Source of the DNA: Hybos culiciformis
Lineage: Eukaryota; Arthropoda; Insecta; Diptera; Hybotidae
DNA: 64,000 bases
Assembly (NCBI GenBank): GCA_964007475.1
Contig: OZ023274.1
Location: 88,125,213-88,189,212 of the forward strand
Reading direction: 5' to 3'
A program made the translations under genes and the position numbers. Of this stretch, positions 12,011-22,179 are shown piece by piece. Under the pieces are notes generated by a model. That model was given only the letters and a program-made list of their open reading frames with translations, had not been told where the DNA came from and did no database searches. Every line of letters begins with the position of its first letter. Position 1 is the stretch's first letter.

Positions 12011-12359
12011 AATATCAATTAACAGAATGGTCAGCTCATTTAATGGTAACTTTGCTAAAAAAAAAAAACTGTTGTAACCAAAATTGCAAAAATAAGAATC
12101 AGATACAGTTAATGTTGAATTACTATTTATTATTTAACATAGAAATAATAAAAACAAACAAATTAACATAAATTCTCTTATAAAAATTAAAGTTACAATT
12201 AACAAGTATCGTAAATTAAATAAAATGGATTAGCAATTATTTTGCTCCCAATTTTCAAAAAAAATTTGTCTTTTAATAACACAAGTAAGTGCATGTACGC
12301 ATATTTATTTTTACTGATTGATAAAAAATTAAAGGGAAATGATCTTTAAACCTTATAAC
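12011..12359. other. Cargo segment without genes
   Basis: AT-rich DNA between the palindrome and hAT-1; nothing recognised apart from the hAT target duplication at 12352-12359. Confidence 0.5.
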
Positions 12360-13133
12360 TAGAGACCGGAATTCCGTGCAATTGCACCTTTTTTTTGGGC
12401 ATTTAGAATGGGTTAGAACCATAAGATCTATCCGAATCTTGTAAAATGAAATTTTTTGAGACCCATTTTGTGTTGCACGAAATTGCACGTTTTGGGGTAC
12501 ATTGCACGAAACTGCACGTTTTAGATTTTTTGGCAAAACAGTGCACGTTTTAAAGTTTTTGAAAACAATTATTATTAGTTCACTTTGTTGTTCGGTACAA
12601 ATTTTGTAATCAATTTTTCAGGCACTTCTAGATGAGATAGAGGCTTGAAAATTGCAGCATAGGTCAGAAATAGATGACAATGCAACATAATGTAAAAATT
12701 ATTGTGGTTCCATGGTTCCATCCATAGTTTCACTGATTCCCAAATCTTGCCACTGTACCGATTTGGCTGAAATTTTGAGGCCCCGATGAAGGGGCTATCT
12801 TAGAAGCCGGTTTTTGAATTTTCGTATATTCCGATAAAATGTTATAGCGTTGGATCGAAATACCTGGATAAAAGACAGGATATCTCAGGGCCCCCAGCTG
12901 AGGTCCCAGGACTTCGGAGAGGGGGCTAAAAAGCAAATTTAGAAATTTAGGATTTCATTGCTTTAGCATATGTGTAGTAGATTCCTTAATTAATTAAATA
13001 CATCTCTGTGTTATTAAGATTTATATTCTATTGTAATTACATTATATATAATTAAGACCTTTTTGTATAACATTGATTGAAATATAGACCTTTGAACATA
13101 TCGCATGTTTTTTAAATAATACATGGCGCAGTC

Positions 13134-13146
13134 GAGAAAGAACAAT
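13134..13146 (+). other. Primer-binding site of gypsy-2
   Basis: TGGCGCAGTCGAG directly after the presumed LTR end AATACA. The TGGCGCAGTCG form is common in insect gypsy elements; the tRNA assignment was not checked. Confidence 0.7.
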
Positions 13147-13256
13147 AAGCAGATAAAATATTATAAAAATTGAATAGAAAACGTGGCAAAAAAAAAAAAA
13201 AAATATTGGATTTGAAGAAAAATTTATAGAAAAAAAAAAAATCAAAAAGTAAGTTT

Positions 13257-14557
13257 ATGGGATTAGCACCAAGAAGTCCTGAAAATAGAAATATTCAAAA
13301 GAAACCACTTGGAAGACCAAAAAAGAATATCAGGTATATTTACGTAAATACAAAAATGGACTACGTGAAAAAAGTGGAAGAATTAAAACTGGATGGAAAT
13401 ATTGCCGAAAACTGGCGAATATTCTGGCAAAATTTTAAAATTTTTAGTACTGCTATTGAAATATCCAAAAAAACGAAGAAATTCAGATTGCTATTTTTTT
13501 GAATTCAATTGGATCAGAAGCAGTCGAAATCTTTAATTCATTTAACCTATCAGATGAGGATAAAAAGAAGTACAGCAAAGTAACTGAGGCTTTTGAGCAA
13601 TTTTGTAAGCCAAAAGGTAATATAATTTATGAAAGATTTTTATTTTACAACAGAAATCAAATGAAAGAGGAACCATTTGATAATTTTTTAATGGATATTA
13701 AAAAAATGGCTAGAAAATGTGATTTTAATGAGGAAAATCAAATGATAAGAGACCGTATTGTACTTGGTGTCAATGATCCCAAACTACAATCAAGATTATT
13801 GGAAACGTCTTCATTAACGATGGATGCTGCAATTGATTTGGCAAGATCAGCGGAAGCAACGAATAAACATACAACAAACATGAATAAGTCTGGAGCATCA
13901 GTGGATTTTATAAATAAATCTAAATTCCAAAGTAAACGTAACCATTCTGAAAAAAAATCTGAAAATAATGTTAATAATAATTATAACTCAAAAAATTCTA
14001 AAACAAAAAATTTTAATTTTAGGAATGAAAATCAGAGTAGGGAGAATGATAATACAAATATCAATTGTAAATTCTGTGGTAAAAAACATGCAAAGAAAAA
14101 CTGTCCAGCCTACGGGAAAATTTGCAACAACTGTAAAGGAAAAAATCACTTTGCTGTAGTATGTTATAGAAAATCGGTAAGTGAAATCAGAAATAATAAT
14201 AGTGGTAGTGTTAGGAATTCAGATTCAGAAGAAAATTTTTCAATCGATACTATAAACCAAAATAAGAAAAATAATGTGTGGTTTGAGTATGTAAGGATCC
14301 AAGATATTTTTATTAAATTTAAGTTAGACACTGGAGCGTCAGTGAATGTCTTACCGTACAATTATTTGAGTAAATTTTCAAATGTAATAATAAGACAAGA
14401 AAAGGAAAAATTAATTGCTTATAATGGCACAGAAATTAAATGCGTGGGAGCTAGTAAATTTAAATGCATAGCAAATAATTCAATTTCATGTCAAACATTT
14501 TTCGTAGTAAAAGATAATCCGAATCAAGTACCGATATTAGGTCTGGCGGCTTGTGAG
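13257..14557 (+). pseudogene. Gag-protease of gypsy-2, frameshifted
   Basis: Two frames overlap: 13257-13502 carries the Gag N terminus (an AENWRIFWQNFKIF-like segment, as in K02A2.6-type Gags), and 13499-14557 carries the rest. The break falls in a run of seven T near 13493-13499, so it looks like a one-step slippage indel rather than programmed frameshifting. In the second frame there are two zinc knuckles, CxxCx3Hx4C (residues 190-202) and CxxCx4Hx4C (209-222), then a retroviral-type aspartic protease with DTGAS at 277-281 and the late LGLAAC motif. The frame ends with TAG because hAT-2 starts with TAGCG: the stop is supplied by the transposon. Confidence 0.85.
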
Positions 14558-15048
14558 TAGCGTTGCCAGGCGTCCTCCTTTAGGGAGGACAGTCCTCCAT
14601 TTACTACTTAAAATATCCGTCCTCCAAAAAGGCTTAAATGTCCTCCATATTGAAATTTACAAAAAAATTATCGTAGTTACCCTGTTGCTCGCTTTATTTT
14701 CTCGATTTATTTTCTTTTGTGAATAACTAATGTTCTTTTTCTTTTGTTTTGTGTACATATTATAATTTTTAATGGTGCTACTGTACTGAGTGATTATTTC
14801 CCAAAATTTCATCAACTGGTTCGCAGTGAAATTATTTTGCAAGGAAATAGTATACTAAAAAAATTAAACTGCATGAAACCCACTTCTTTTTATTAATTCA
14901 CTAATTAATTTAAAAAAATAAATATTATTTATATACAACTGAAATTTAGTATGCATAAAAAAAACATTAAAATTAAAAATCAATAAATTAATTAAAAATT
15001 AATTCAATCATTTAAAATTATTTCAAATAGCCGGTTCGCACGAACCAT

Positions 15049-15857
15049 GGGGGGTGCCTTAAAATCAAGTGACATAAAGTCAATTGACTCTAAGTCACTT
15101 TCAAAGCGACATAAAGTCAATTGATTTTATGTCTTTTTCTAAAATGATACATAAAGTCAAGATTTAAAGTGACCTAAAGTCAAATGACTTTATGTCGCTT
15201 TGCAAAAAAAAATTAAAAGTGACATAAAGTCAAGATATATTTTTTTGATAATGTTCAAATAAGTCACTTTCAAAACGACAAAAAGTCAATTGATTTTATG
15301 TCTTTTTCTAAAATGTGACATAAGGTCAATTGATTTTATGTCACTTTAGATCTTGATTTTAAGTCATATTTTAGAAGAACACATAAAGTCAATTGACAAT
15401 CCCAAAAAAAATTTTCTTTTTCCGAAAAATTTGGCCTTTTCCACCCGCACCTCACGCATAAAAAATCGATATTCGTTCATAACGAAATTAAATCGAATAA
15501 TGAATAATGTCGAAAAATAACTTAAAATTATAAAAATTAAGTAATGTCGAAAATAACTTAAAATTAAAAAGTTCAGGAAGAAATACAATTTTTTGGAAAA
15601 GGCCAAATTTTTCGGAAAAAGAAATATTTTTTTGAGAAAATGCAAAATTTGTTTTATTGTTTTACAATTCATTCTTAGAAATAATTTAAAATTAAAAAGT
15701 TCAGGAAGAAATACAATTTTTTGGAAAAGGCCAAATTTTTCCGAAAAAGAAATATTTTTTTTGAGAAAAGGCAAAATTTGTTTTATTGTTTTACAATTCA
15801 TTCTTAGAACAATAAGAATCAATTGACTTTATGTCACTTGATCTTAAGGCACACCCC
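15049..15857. mobile_element. Mutator-like (MULE) non-autonomous element
   Basis: The 39-bp TIR has two mismatches: it starts GGGGGGTGCC at the left and GGGGTGTGCC at the right (opposite strand), followed at both ends by AAGTGACATAAAGTCAATTG. The 9-bp target duplication ACGAACCAT lies at 15040-15048 and 15858-15866. A 9-bp duplication with G-rich termini is typical of Mutator-type elements. GTGACATAAAGTCAATTGA recurs many times in both orientations at 15065-15395. The frames on both strands at 15364-15826 arise from the internal tandem repeat and encode nothing recognisable. Confidence 0.87.
15558..15809. repeat. 128-bp tandem duplication inside the MULE
   Basis: AAAATTAAAAAGTTCAGGAA starts at 15560 and again at 15688, with near-identical sequence between. 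An inverted partial copy (GAAAAATTTGGCCTTTTCC) lies at about 15422-15441. Confidence 0.8.
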
Positions 15858-16018
15858 ACGAACCATAAGATTTAGACTAAACGATTTGTGCGAACCGGCA
15901 GAAAAGCATGACTGGTGCTACTACTCATGTAATAAATGAATTGTTTTAGTTTAAATGAGTTTTTTTTTCATCATGTCCTCCTTTTGAGTTTTCAAAACCT
16001 GGCAACGCTACTTGTGAG

Positions 16019-16186
16019 GAATTAAATTTAATAAAAAGGGTTAACTCTATTGAGGGGAAAAAAGAAAATTTAACTGATTTTTTGACAAAATATGAAAATC
16101 TATTTGTAGGATTAGGATGTTTTAAAAAAAAATTTCATATAGAACTAAAAGAAAACGTAATTCCGTATGCTAAGCCTTCTAATCGG
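16019..16186 (+). pseudogene. Gypsy-2 pol fragment: protease-RT linker and RT start
   Basis: After the CTTGTGAG duplication the gypsy-2 frame resumes. It encodes the usual linker ending in a PYAKPSNRV-like segment (P-x-A-x-P-x-R-V), which marks the N-terminal edge of the reverse transcriptase. The frame then runs into an A-run and the palindrome at 16190, so the catalytic RT, RNase H and integrase are absent. Confidence 0.75.
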
Positions 16187-16189
16187 GTA

Positions 16190-16500
16190 AATAAAAAAAA
16201 AAATTTAAAAACAACGTTTTTATAACGGAATAAAATAACTAAAAAGTAAAAAATATAATCAGATAATAATTGACAACCTCATACCGATTTCCCTGAAAAT
16301 TAATTCTAACGAAAAACGTGGGGCGCCTAAAATTGAACATTTTTATCAATATCGTTTATCACACGCGTCCCACGTTTTTCGTGAGAATTAATTTTCAGGG
16401 AAATCGGTATGAGGTTATCAATTATTATCTGATTCAATTTTTTACTTTTTAGTTATTTTATTCCGTTATAAAAACGTTGTTTTTAAATTTTTTTTTTTAT
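16190..16500. repeat. 311-bp palindrome (fold-back element)
   Basis: Arms of about 135 bp, nearly perfect, run from ATAAAAAAAAAAATTTAAAA at 16190 to the complementary T-run ending at 16500. The loop is about 40 bp (16327-16368). An inner part reads ACCTCATACCGATTTCCCTG and its complement. It truncates gypsy-2 and lies inside hAT-1. Confidence 0.88.
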
Positions 16501-16827
16501 TTTTTTTATTTTCTTTTATTGCTATAAAGTGATTTGAACAAAAAAAAATTTTTTTTTGGGAACTTATTTTAAGAACTCTATGTTTCAAGATAAAATTTTA
16601 CTTTTTATTAGTGATGCAGCGCCGTATATGATAAAAACAGGACAGCCGCTATACTTTGAAAAAAAAAAATCGTTTTATTAAATTGTATTTCCTAAATATT
16701 TTTGTTTTCGATTTACCTACAGGATTTTAGGTTTTCAAATTTTTATTGCACGTTTTTGCACGTTTTGAGGTTTAAATTGCACGTTTTCAGATTTTGACTG
16801 CACGAAATTCCGCTCTCTACTTATAAC

Positions 16828-17548
16828 CTTATAATGCAAACTTAATAATACATTATTACATACTCTATCAACTGACTTGTTCATTAAAGTTAAAATAAAT
16901 AAATCGTGCAACGTCAGAAAAAAAGAAGAATTTACGTAAAAAAATTTAAAGAAAAAAAAAACTTAATATTAATAAAATGGCTTAATAAATTTTAACTCTT
17001 TTTACTTAATTAAAAATGAGAGAAATTTGCAAAGAGCCTTTTAATATTGTTTCAATTGTGAAATACAATACAAATTTTCATTTTGAATTTAAAATATTTT
17101 ACAAAATTAAGTAGATGGCATCTATATTTTAAATATGTGCGGACAATTTTGTTTTTTGTTACATCCAACAACAAATTTATCCTCTGAAAATAATCACAAA
17201 AATTTATTGCTTATAAAAATAATTTAAGAAAGAAAAACTAGCCGAGATCGAGAAACATAATTAAAACCGCAATGAAAGCATTCTTGTAAAAATTTGTATT
17301 GTAATTCGTCAATCATAATATTACTTAATTTCTTTGAAAAACATATTAAATTAAAATATGTTAGAAAAATTTTACTCAGCTTAACAAAATAATTTAGTAA
17401 GTATAATGCTTATTTTTAAAAGATTATCTTGCTATAAATCTTAAGTCTAAAAAAAAAAAATCTTTTCGTTCAACATTAAAATCAGTACTAAATAAAAATT
17501 TAGTCAAATACAAAATTTTTTTTTTTTATTCTGGGAATACGATAAAAT
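16828..17548. other. Cargo segment without genes
   Basis: AT-rich DNA between hAT-1 and the RSBN1-like fragment. On the minus strand, AATAAA followed by an A-run at about 17519-17530, just past the stop codon of the fragment, could be a polyadenylation signal. Confidence 0.5.
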
Positions 17549-18771
17549 TCACTTTTTATTAGTGATAGTAGTTCCACTTTCCATACTAGCCATTATCGAA
17601 CTTAATAAATCAGTTGATTGCTGGTGTTGGGTCCTATTATTTGCATTATTGCTTTGATTTGTTGTTGTTTTTGATATTATTTGATTAATGTTAGGATTAG
17701 TAAAAGAATTTGATTTCTCTAAGGCAGCAGAAACAGGGATGTTTTCAATATTGCGAGGTAAATTTTCATTAGTCATTATAACAGGCGATTTATTATGAGT
17801 ATTTTATTATGAGAACACAATTTTGAACATACCAATACTGGTAACTGCCGTCACAGTTCGGAATTGATGAATGATGTTGCGCGGCAAAAAGTAAATATCA
17901 TTATCATATAATTGTATTCTAGCATAACGAATTCCTTCTCGTCTCAATTGATTTAATTTTGCATCTTCAATCCACTGTACACATTGTGATATTGGTGGTT
18001 CGTGCAAATCCAGTTGAAGCATTTCAACTAAATAGTTAAAATCTTTAGCAGAAAATGCTACAACATCCTTTGTTACACGATTCTGATTGTAAGGCTGTCC
18101 ACAGTGGACTGCTTTTAAAACTCCTAAAAATAAAAAAATTAAAAGTATAAAATAATTTTAGATTTAAGTAATTTTCAACTCACCAACAGCAGCGGTTGTC
18201 ATGCGTTCATGCCCGTGACCAACATGATCCGCATGAGCTTTTGTTCGATCTTCAATCATAGTTTCTCTAGCCTCTGATAAACGTGGTAAATATTGTAAAT
18301 TCCTTAATTCATTTATTCTCGTTCTAAAAAAAAATTTGGAAATATATCAATTAATCTTTCTGAGCTGTTTTACATACATTTTACAAAATTGCGCATTTTT
18401 TTCTATTTATTTTAATACAAATTTTGTAGACGTACCTTTGCCTCTTTAATGGAGTTTACTGTTTAATTCTGCTGTTGGTACCAATTGTTCTCCAGCTCTG
18501 ATCCATAAAATCGGTCCGTCATTTGAGTTACGAGGATCAGTTTGAAGAATTGATTGTTCACCCCAAGGCATTGTCTGAAAATAAAATAAAATAAAATATT
18601 GACCGAGATCTTTTTTTTAAATTAATTTACCTTTCTTAAAAATGGATTATTTTCAATACGTCCCAATAAATCTGGAAAATAACCACCAACCTCCTCATGT
18701 ACTTTGCCAACCAAACTAATTTGATGCAAAGGACCATAACGGAAAGTACCATGTGAATAGTTTTTGACAAC
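17549..18771 (-). pseudogene. RSBN1/KDM9-like gene fragment (five exon pieces)
   Basis: RSBN1 (round spermatid basic protein 1; also called KDM9, related to C. elegans DPY-21) is a nuclear JmjC-related protein linked to H4K20 demethylation. Exons with AG/GT borders: 18631-18771 (TFRYGPLHQISLVGKVHEEV), 18436-18574 (MPWG...NDGPILWIR), 18184-18323 (LRNLQYLPRLSEARE...HADHVGHG) and 17833-18123 ([20 protein letters not shown]...[12 protein letters not shown]...NDIYFLPRN). They are followed by a C-terminal tail ending at 17549. Only the middle and end of the protein are present. Exon 18436-18574 is one base short for its splice phase and reads into a stop just before KRQR. After the last donor (GTATGT at 17832) only ~50 bp remain before the tail, so the expected WHVRL-type segment and its acceptor are missing. 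This is a gene fragment, not a working gene. Family assignment is from memory of conserved blocks. Confidence 0.8.
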
Positions 18772-19299
18772 CTTAAATTAAAATGATGTAAAATAATTAT
18801 CGTAATAATTAGTACTAATTAGCTCCCTAAAATTTATTTGAAAATTGATTTTTTTGATCGAGTAGAAATTATATATTTGCAAATATCTTCCCTTATCAAG
18901 TCTTTGAAATTTTTCTAATTATAAGACGAATATTATTATTAAAAAATGTTGAATTTAAATTTTAATTTACCAAAATTGAAAATCCCAAATAGGAATTGTT
19001 TTAGTTTTTTTTTATTTGTGTGCAATATTGTGTGCAATTGATTTTCAAAAAACTTTTATGAAACTAATAATTCTTTATTAGTTATGTTTCCATTATTTTT
19101 GGAAATTGACATTATCATGATTGAAAGGAAAACACCAATTTCTGTATTTACTTTCGTAGTAAGTAGTAAGCTAGTCGACAATAAAAATCAAATAAATCTT
19201 TACATTAAAAACACAGAGAAAAAATTGTTTGACAACAGTTACATTAATTCTGTAATTTCCTTTCCGGTATAAGAAGCAATAAAAATCTGTTTGCATTAC

Positions 19300-22037
19300 C
19301 TCAACCCATAAGGGCTCAACTGCTTTAGGACACTTTTCATAAATTCCGATTCCATGTGAAAAATCGATAACTTCATCATCTGTTCCATGAATTACTAATG
19401 TGGGTGATTTAACTTTGGATGCTTTATCAATACTGAAAAGAAAATATAGTTGGAAATGAGATATGTATTGCCTTTACATTTGTGTATTTCTTCATCCTTA
19501 CCTTGGAAATGCGTCAAAAAACCATGTGCGTTTTGTATTTCGAAAAACTACTCTCATTCCCGACATCAGCGGCGAATGCAGAATTACTGCACCAACTTCA
19601 TGTTTTGTTGCTAAATCAACGGTTGGAACTGTTCCAATACTTTGACCATAGAGTATAATATTTTCTGGACTAATATTGAATCTAAAATATATAATCATTA
19701 AAAACTTTTCGGTTTTGCAGTGCTCACATTTAGAATGTAATTTGTAATCTATTAATGCAAATATTATGATACACTACTCGGTAAAATACAAAATTTCCCA
19801 AATTATCAAATCACTGACGACATAGTTAACAAGTTTTTTATTATTTTATAAAATTATCATGTTATATACTTATTACATGTTATATAATATACATTGCCAC
19901 ATTTTTTCCAATTACCTGTACTTTTGTTACTTGTCTATAAAAAGTTTGTTTTAATTTATATCTTTAGCTGTTTTTCTAGCATACTTTTACACGTCATTTG
20001 ACGTTTAGATAAATGAAAATATTTATGATCTCTTCGAAGTCCCCATTTCGATGTGTAACATCATTATTAAATTGTTCTTTAATACGTTATCAAACACATT
20101 AGTTATAATTTTTTCAATAATTAACATTTCTATATTTTCAATAAAACAACCCTTTTAATTTTTTATTACAAAATTAAATTGATTTGCCATGAAAATATTA
20201 TAATATTGACAGTTTTAATATTCATAATTAATTACTCATTTACTGTTCAAGTAAATTTAATTAATATAATAATCATTATATGTACTTACTTATTATACAT
20301 AATATATATAATTTTAAATTTAAAAATATTTCACAGTAGATCATAATACTAAAAAGGAAGCTTTAATTCAGTGCTAAAGTTCATAAATACAATTTTTTTA
20401 CCTAACTTTAAAGAGTTTGTAAAAATGTTGATTTCATTCGAAAATTTTTGATTGAAATTGTATTTCAATAAAAATATAAAAAAAAAAAAACGGAAGAAGA
20501 TAAGTATATTTGCCCAGAATTCAGATGAAAATATTTATTTAAATAAAATAAGAAGCATTTCGTTTCGTAAAAATATGGGAGTTAATTATTTTCTTTGTTT
20601 TATTAAAACTTTTTATAAATTGTTTTGGAAATTTTTTAAATGCTTTATAGTTATTCCAGGAATAAAATAGTTTTTTTTAATGATTGTATAAAAATAATCC
20701 TTATAGTCTTATTTTTAATCATATCGCAAAGAGTCATTTCCTATTCGTATTCACATTTTTATTATCTTTTAGTTATTTACCAAAACATTAACAGATAAAT
20801 TTATTCACATTATTTTTTACTTGAGAATTGAGTTATAGTTATTTATAGAATTATTTAAAATTTTGAATATTATCTAAACTTTAACTTATCTCATATTAAG
20901 TAGAATATTTATTTATGTTACAAAGAGTAATTAACATGAATTTACAAATTGTAGGAAATAAAATATGTATATCTTACTTTTTAGATTAAAAGATTTGTAA
21001 TCGAAATTAATGTATAAATTAATTAAGTTTTTTGATTGCTTTTTTTTCAATATATAACCCATTTTATTCGAAATAAAAATTTCGTCTTTTAGAATTTTTA
21101 ATTTTCGGTGTTTTTGTTTTTTATTGATTAGCGACGAGCTACTTATAGATTTTTTTTATACAAGTTATGACAAATTTTAATTACTTACCGAGTTCTTAGA
21201 GCTTGCCATGCGGCTTCAATATCAGCATATAAATTTTTTTCAGATGGTTTTCCACCACTCGTACCATAACCTGAATAATCATAACTAAATATATTGCAAT
21301 TGATTCGTGAACCTAACCCTAAGTAAAAGCTACTCATTTGACCCAAATCCACCTAAAAGAAATGTTAGTAATAAAATTAGAAACTCTAATAAGAAAGTAA
21401 TGATGAAAGTTTCTGAAGCGGCATAGTAGGTATGAGGGAGAAGGTAGGCAGGTAGAAATCTGTATATATTTCTTTTAATTTTGTTCGACATCGTGAAACC
21501 ATCATAAAAATGTTTTGCTTATTGGAGCGTTCAGAAGTTGATAAACTTATAGGTAGGTAGGTAGTAGGTTTACGTAATGAAAAAAATAAAATAAATAAGA
21601 AATAAAATTCTGGGAAATGCAAACCAATAATGCAAACTAAAGAAAGAGGACATAATTTTTTTGTTTCAATTTTTTTATCAATTCTCTAGGTAAGCATTTT
21701 TTAATTTTTTTTTTTAACTCACAGCATTTCCATGTGAAAATAATAATGTGTATTTGGCATTTTTACTACATTTGACATAAATGCATGTTATTTCCTCGTG
21801 ATGTTCGTGTAAAAAAACCTTCAACTTTATTTTTATCACGCTCCGAATATTGCCATTCAGCACGATCTGACAGCGATAAATTATATTTTGTATTCGTATC
21901 ATCGGCAGATGTTAATTTATAAGTTGGTTGAGGTGGCTGAAAAGCTAATTTAGCTGCTATAGGACCAGGACATGGTGGACCGACCACCACAACAAGGAAT
22001 TCCCGGAAATTCTTCAAAAGACGGCTCTACTGTTTAT
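19300..22037 (-). pseudogene. ABHD17-like depalmitoylase gene fragment (four exons)
   Basis: ABHD17 proteins are alpha/beta hydrolases that remove palmitate from membrane proteins such as Ras. Exons with AG/GT borders: 21723-22037 ([39 protein letters not shown]), 21189-21351 ([40 protein letters not shown]), 19502-19681 ([15 protein letters not shown], catalytic Ser in [17 protein letters not shown]) and 19300-19432 ([16 protein letters not shown] with the catalytic Asp; ends EPLWVE). Damage: no in-frame ATG and an altered N-terminal Cys cluster; a frameshift in exon 1 after TRTSRGN, where about 5 nt are missing; and no last exon with the catalytic His block (GAGHNDVEL). A 48-bp intron-like gap (22038-22085) precedes exon 1. 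The protein would be inactive. Confidence 0.88.
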
Positions 22038-22179
22038 CTAAAAAAAAAAATTAAATAAAATATAAATAAAATAAAATAAACTTACCTTTTTTTTATTTTT
22101 TATTTATTTTATTTTATTGTTGTTTAAATTTTTTCCATCACGTGCTTGTTTTTCAAAATATAATGAAATTATAAATGTC

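Larger units (their letters stand above)
15030..15899. repeat. Short inverted pair flanking the MULE insertion
   Basis: GCCGGTTCGCAC (15030-15041) and its complement GTGCGAACCGGC (15888-15899). Without the MULE and its duplication they would be about 30 bp apart, so a small hairpin was the target of the MULE insertion. Confidence 0.65.
14558..16010. mobile_element. hAT-2: small hAT-type element inserted in gypsy-2 pol
   Basis: Both ends are TAGCGTTGCCAGG in inverted orientation (13-bp perfect TIR). The 8-bp target duplication CTTGTGAG lies at 14550-14557 and 16011-16018. Repeated GTCCTCC motifs follow the left end (about five copies) and precede the right end, likely subterminal binding sites. 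There is no transposase ORF. A Mutator-like MITE occupies 15049-15857, so the native length is about 640 bp. Confidence 0.9.
12971..16186 (+). mobile_element. gypsy-2: truncated Ty3/gypsy element (K02A2.6-like) inside hAT-1
   Basis: A probable 5' LTR (about 12971-13133, TGTGTAGTAG...AATACA) is followed by the primer site TGGCGCAGTCGAG at 13134, a sequence shared by many insect gypsy elements. Gag, protease and the start of reverse transcriptase follow, split by hAT-2 at 14558-16010. The reading frame is lost at about 16187, where a palindrome begins, and no remaining pol or 3' LTR is seen. The LTR start is a guess because there is no second LTR to compare. Confidence 0.8.
12360..16819. mobile_element. 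hAT-1: hAT-superfamily element, non-autonomous as it stands
   Basis: The ends are TAGAGACCGGAATTCCGTGCA at the left and, on the opposite strand at the right, TAGAGAGCGGAATTTCGTGCA: a 21-bp TIR with two mismatches. The 8-bp target duplication CTTATAAC lies at 12352-12359 and 16820-16827. An 8-bp duplication and TAGAG termini are the hAT signature. Copies of TGCACGTTTT follow both ends (12470-12555 and 16745-16790), likely transposase-binding subterminal repeats. No transposase ORF is visible. A GC-richer stretch near 12720-12925 is unassigned. The interior is occupied by gypsy-2 and later insertions. Confidence 0.88.

Noticed and set aside
15364..15826. 152-codon minus frame and 77-codon plus frame with internal repeats
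   Set aside because: Produced by the 128-bp tandem repeat inside the MULE-type MITE; no family features.
17549..22037. Functional ABHD17 or RSBN1 gene
   Set aside because: Frameshifts, missing start, missing catalytic His exon and missing RSBN1 exons; correct splice borders alone do not make it a gene.
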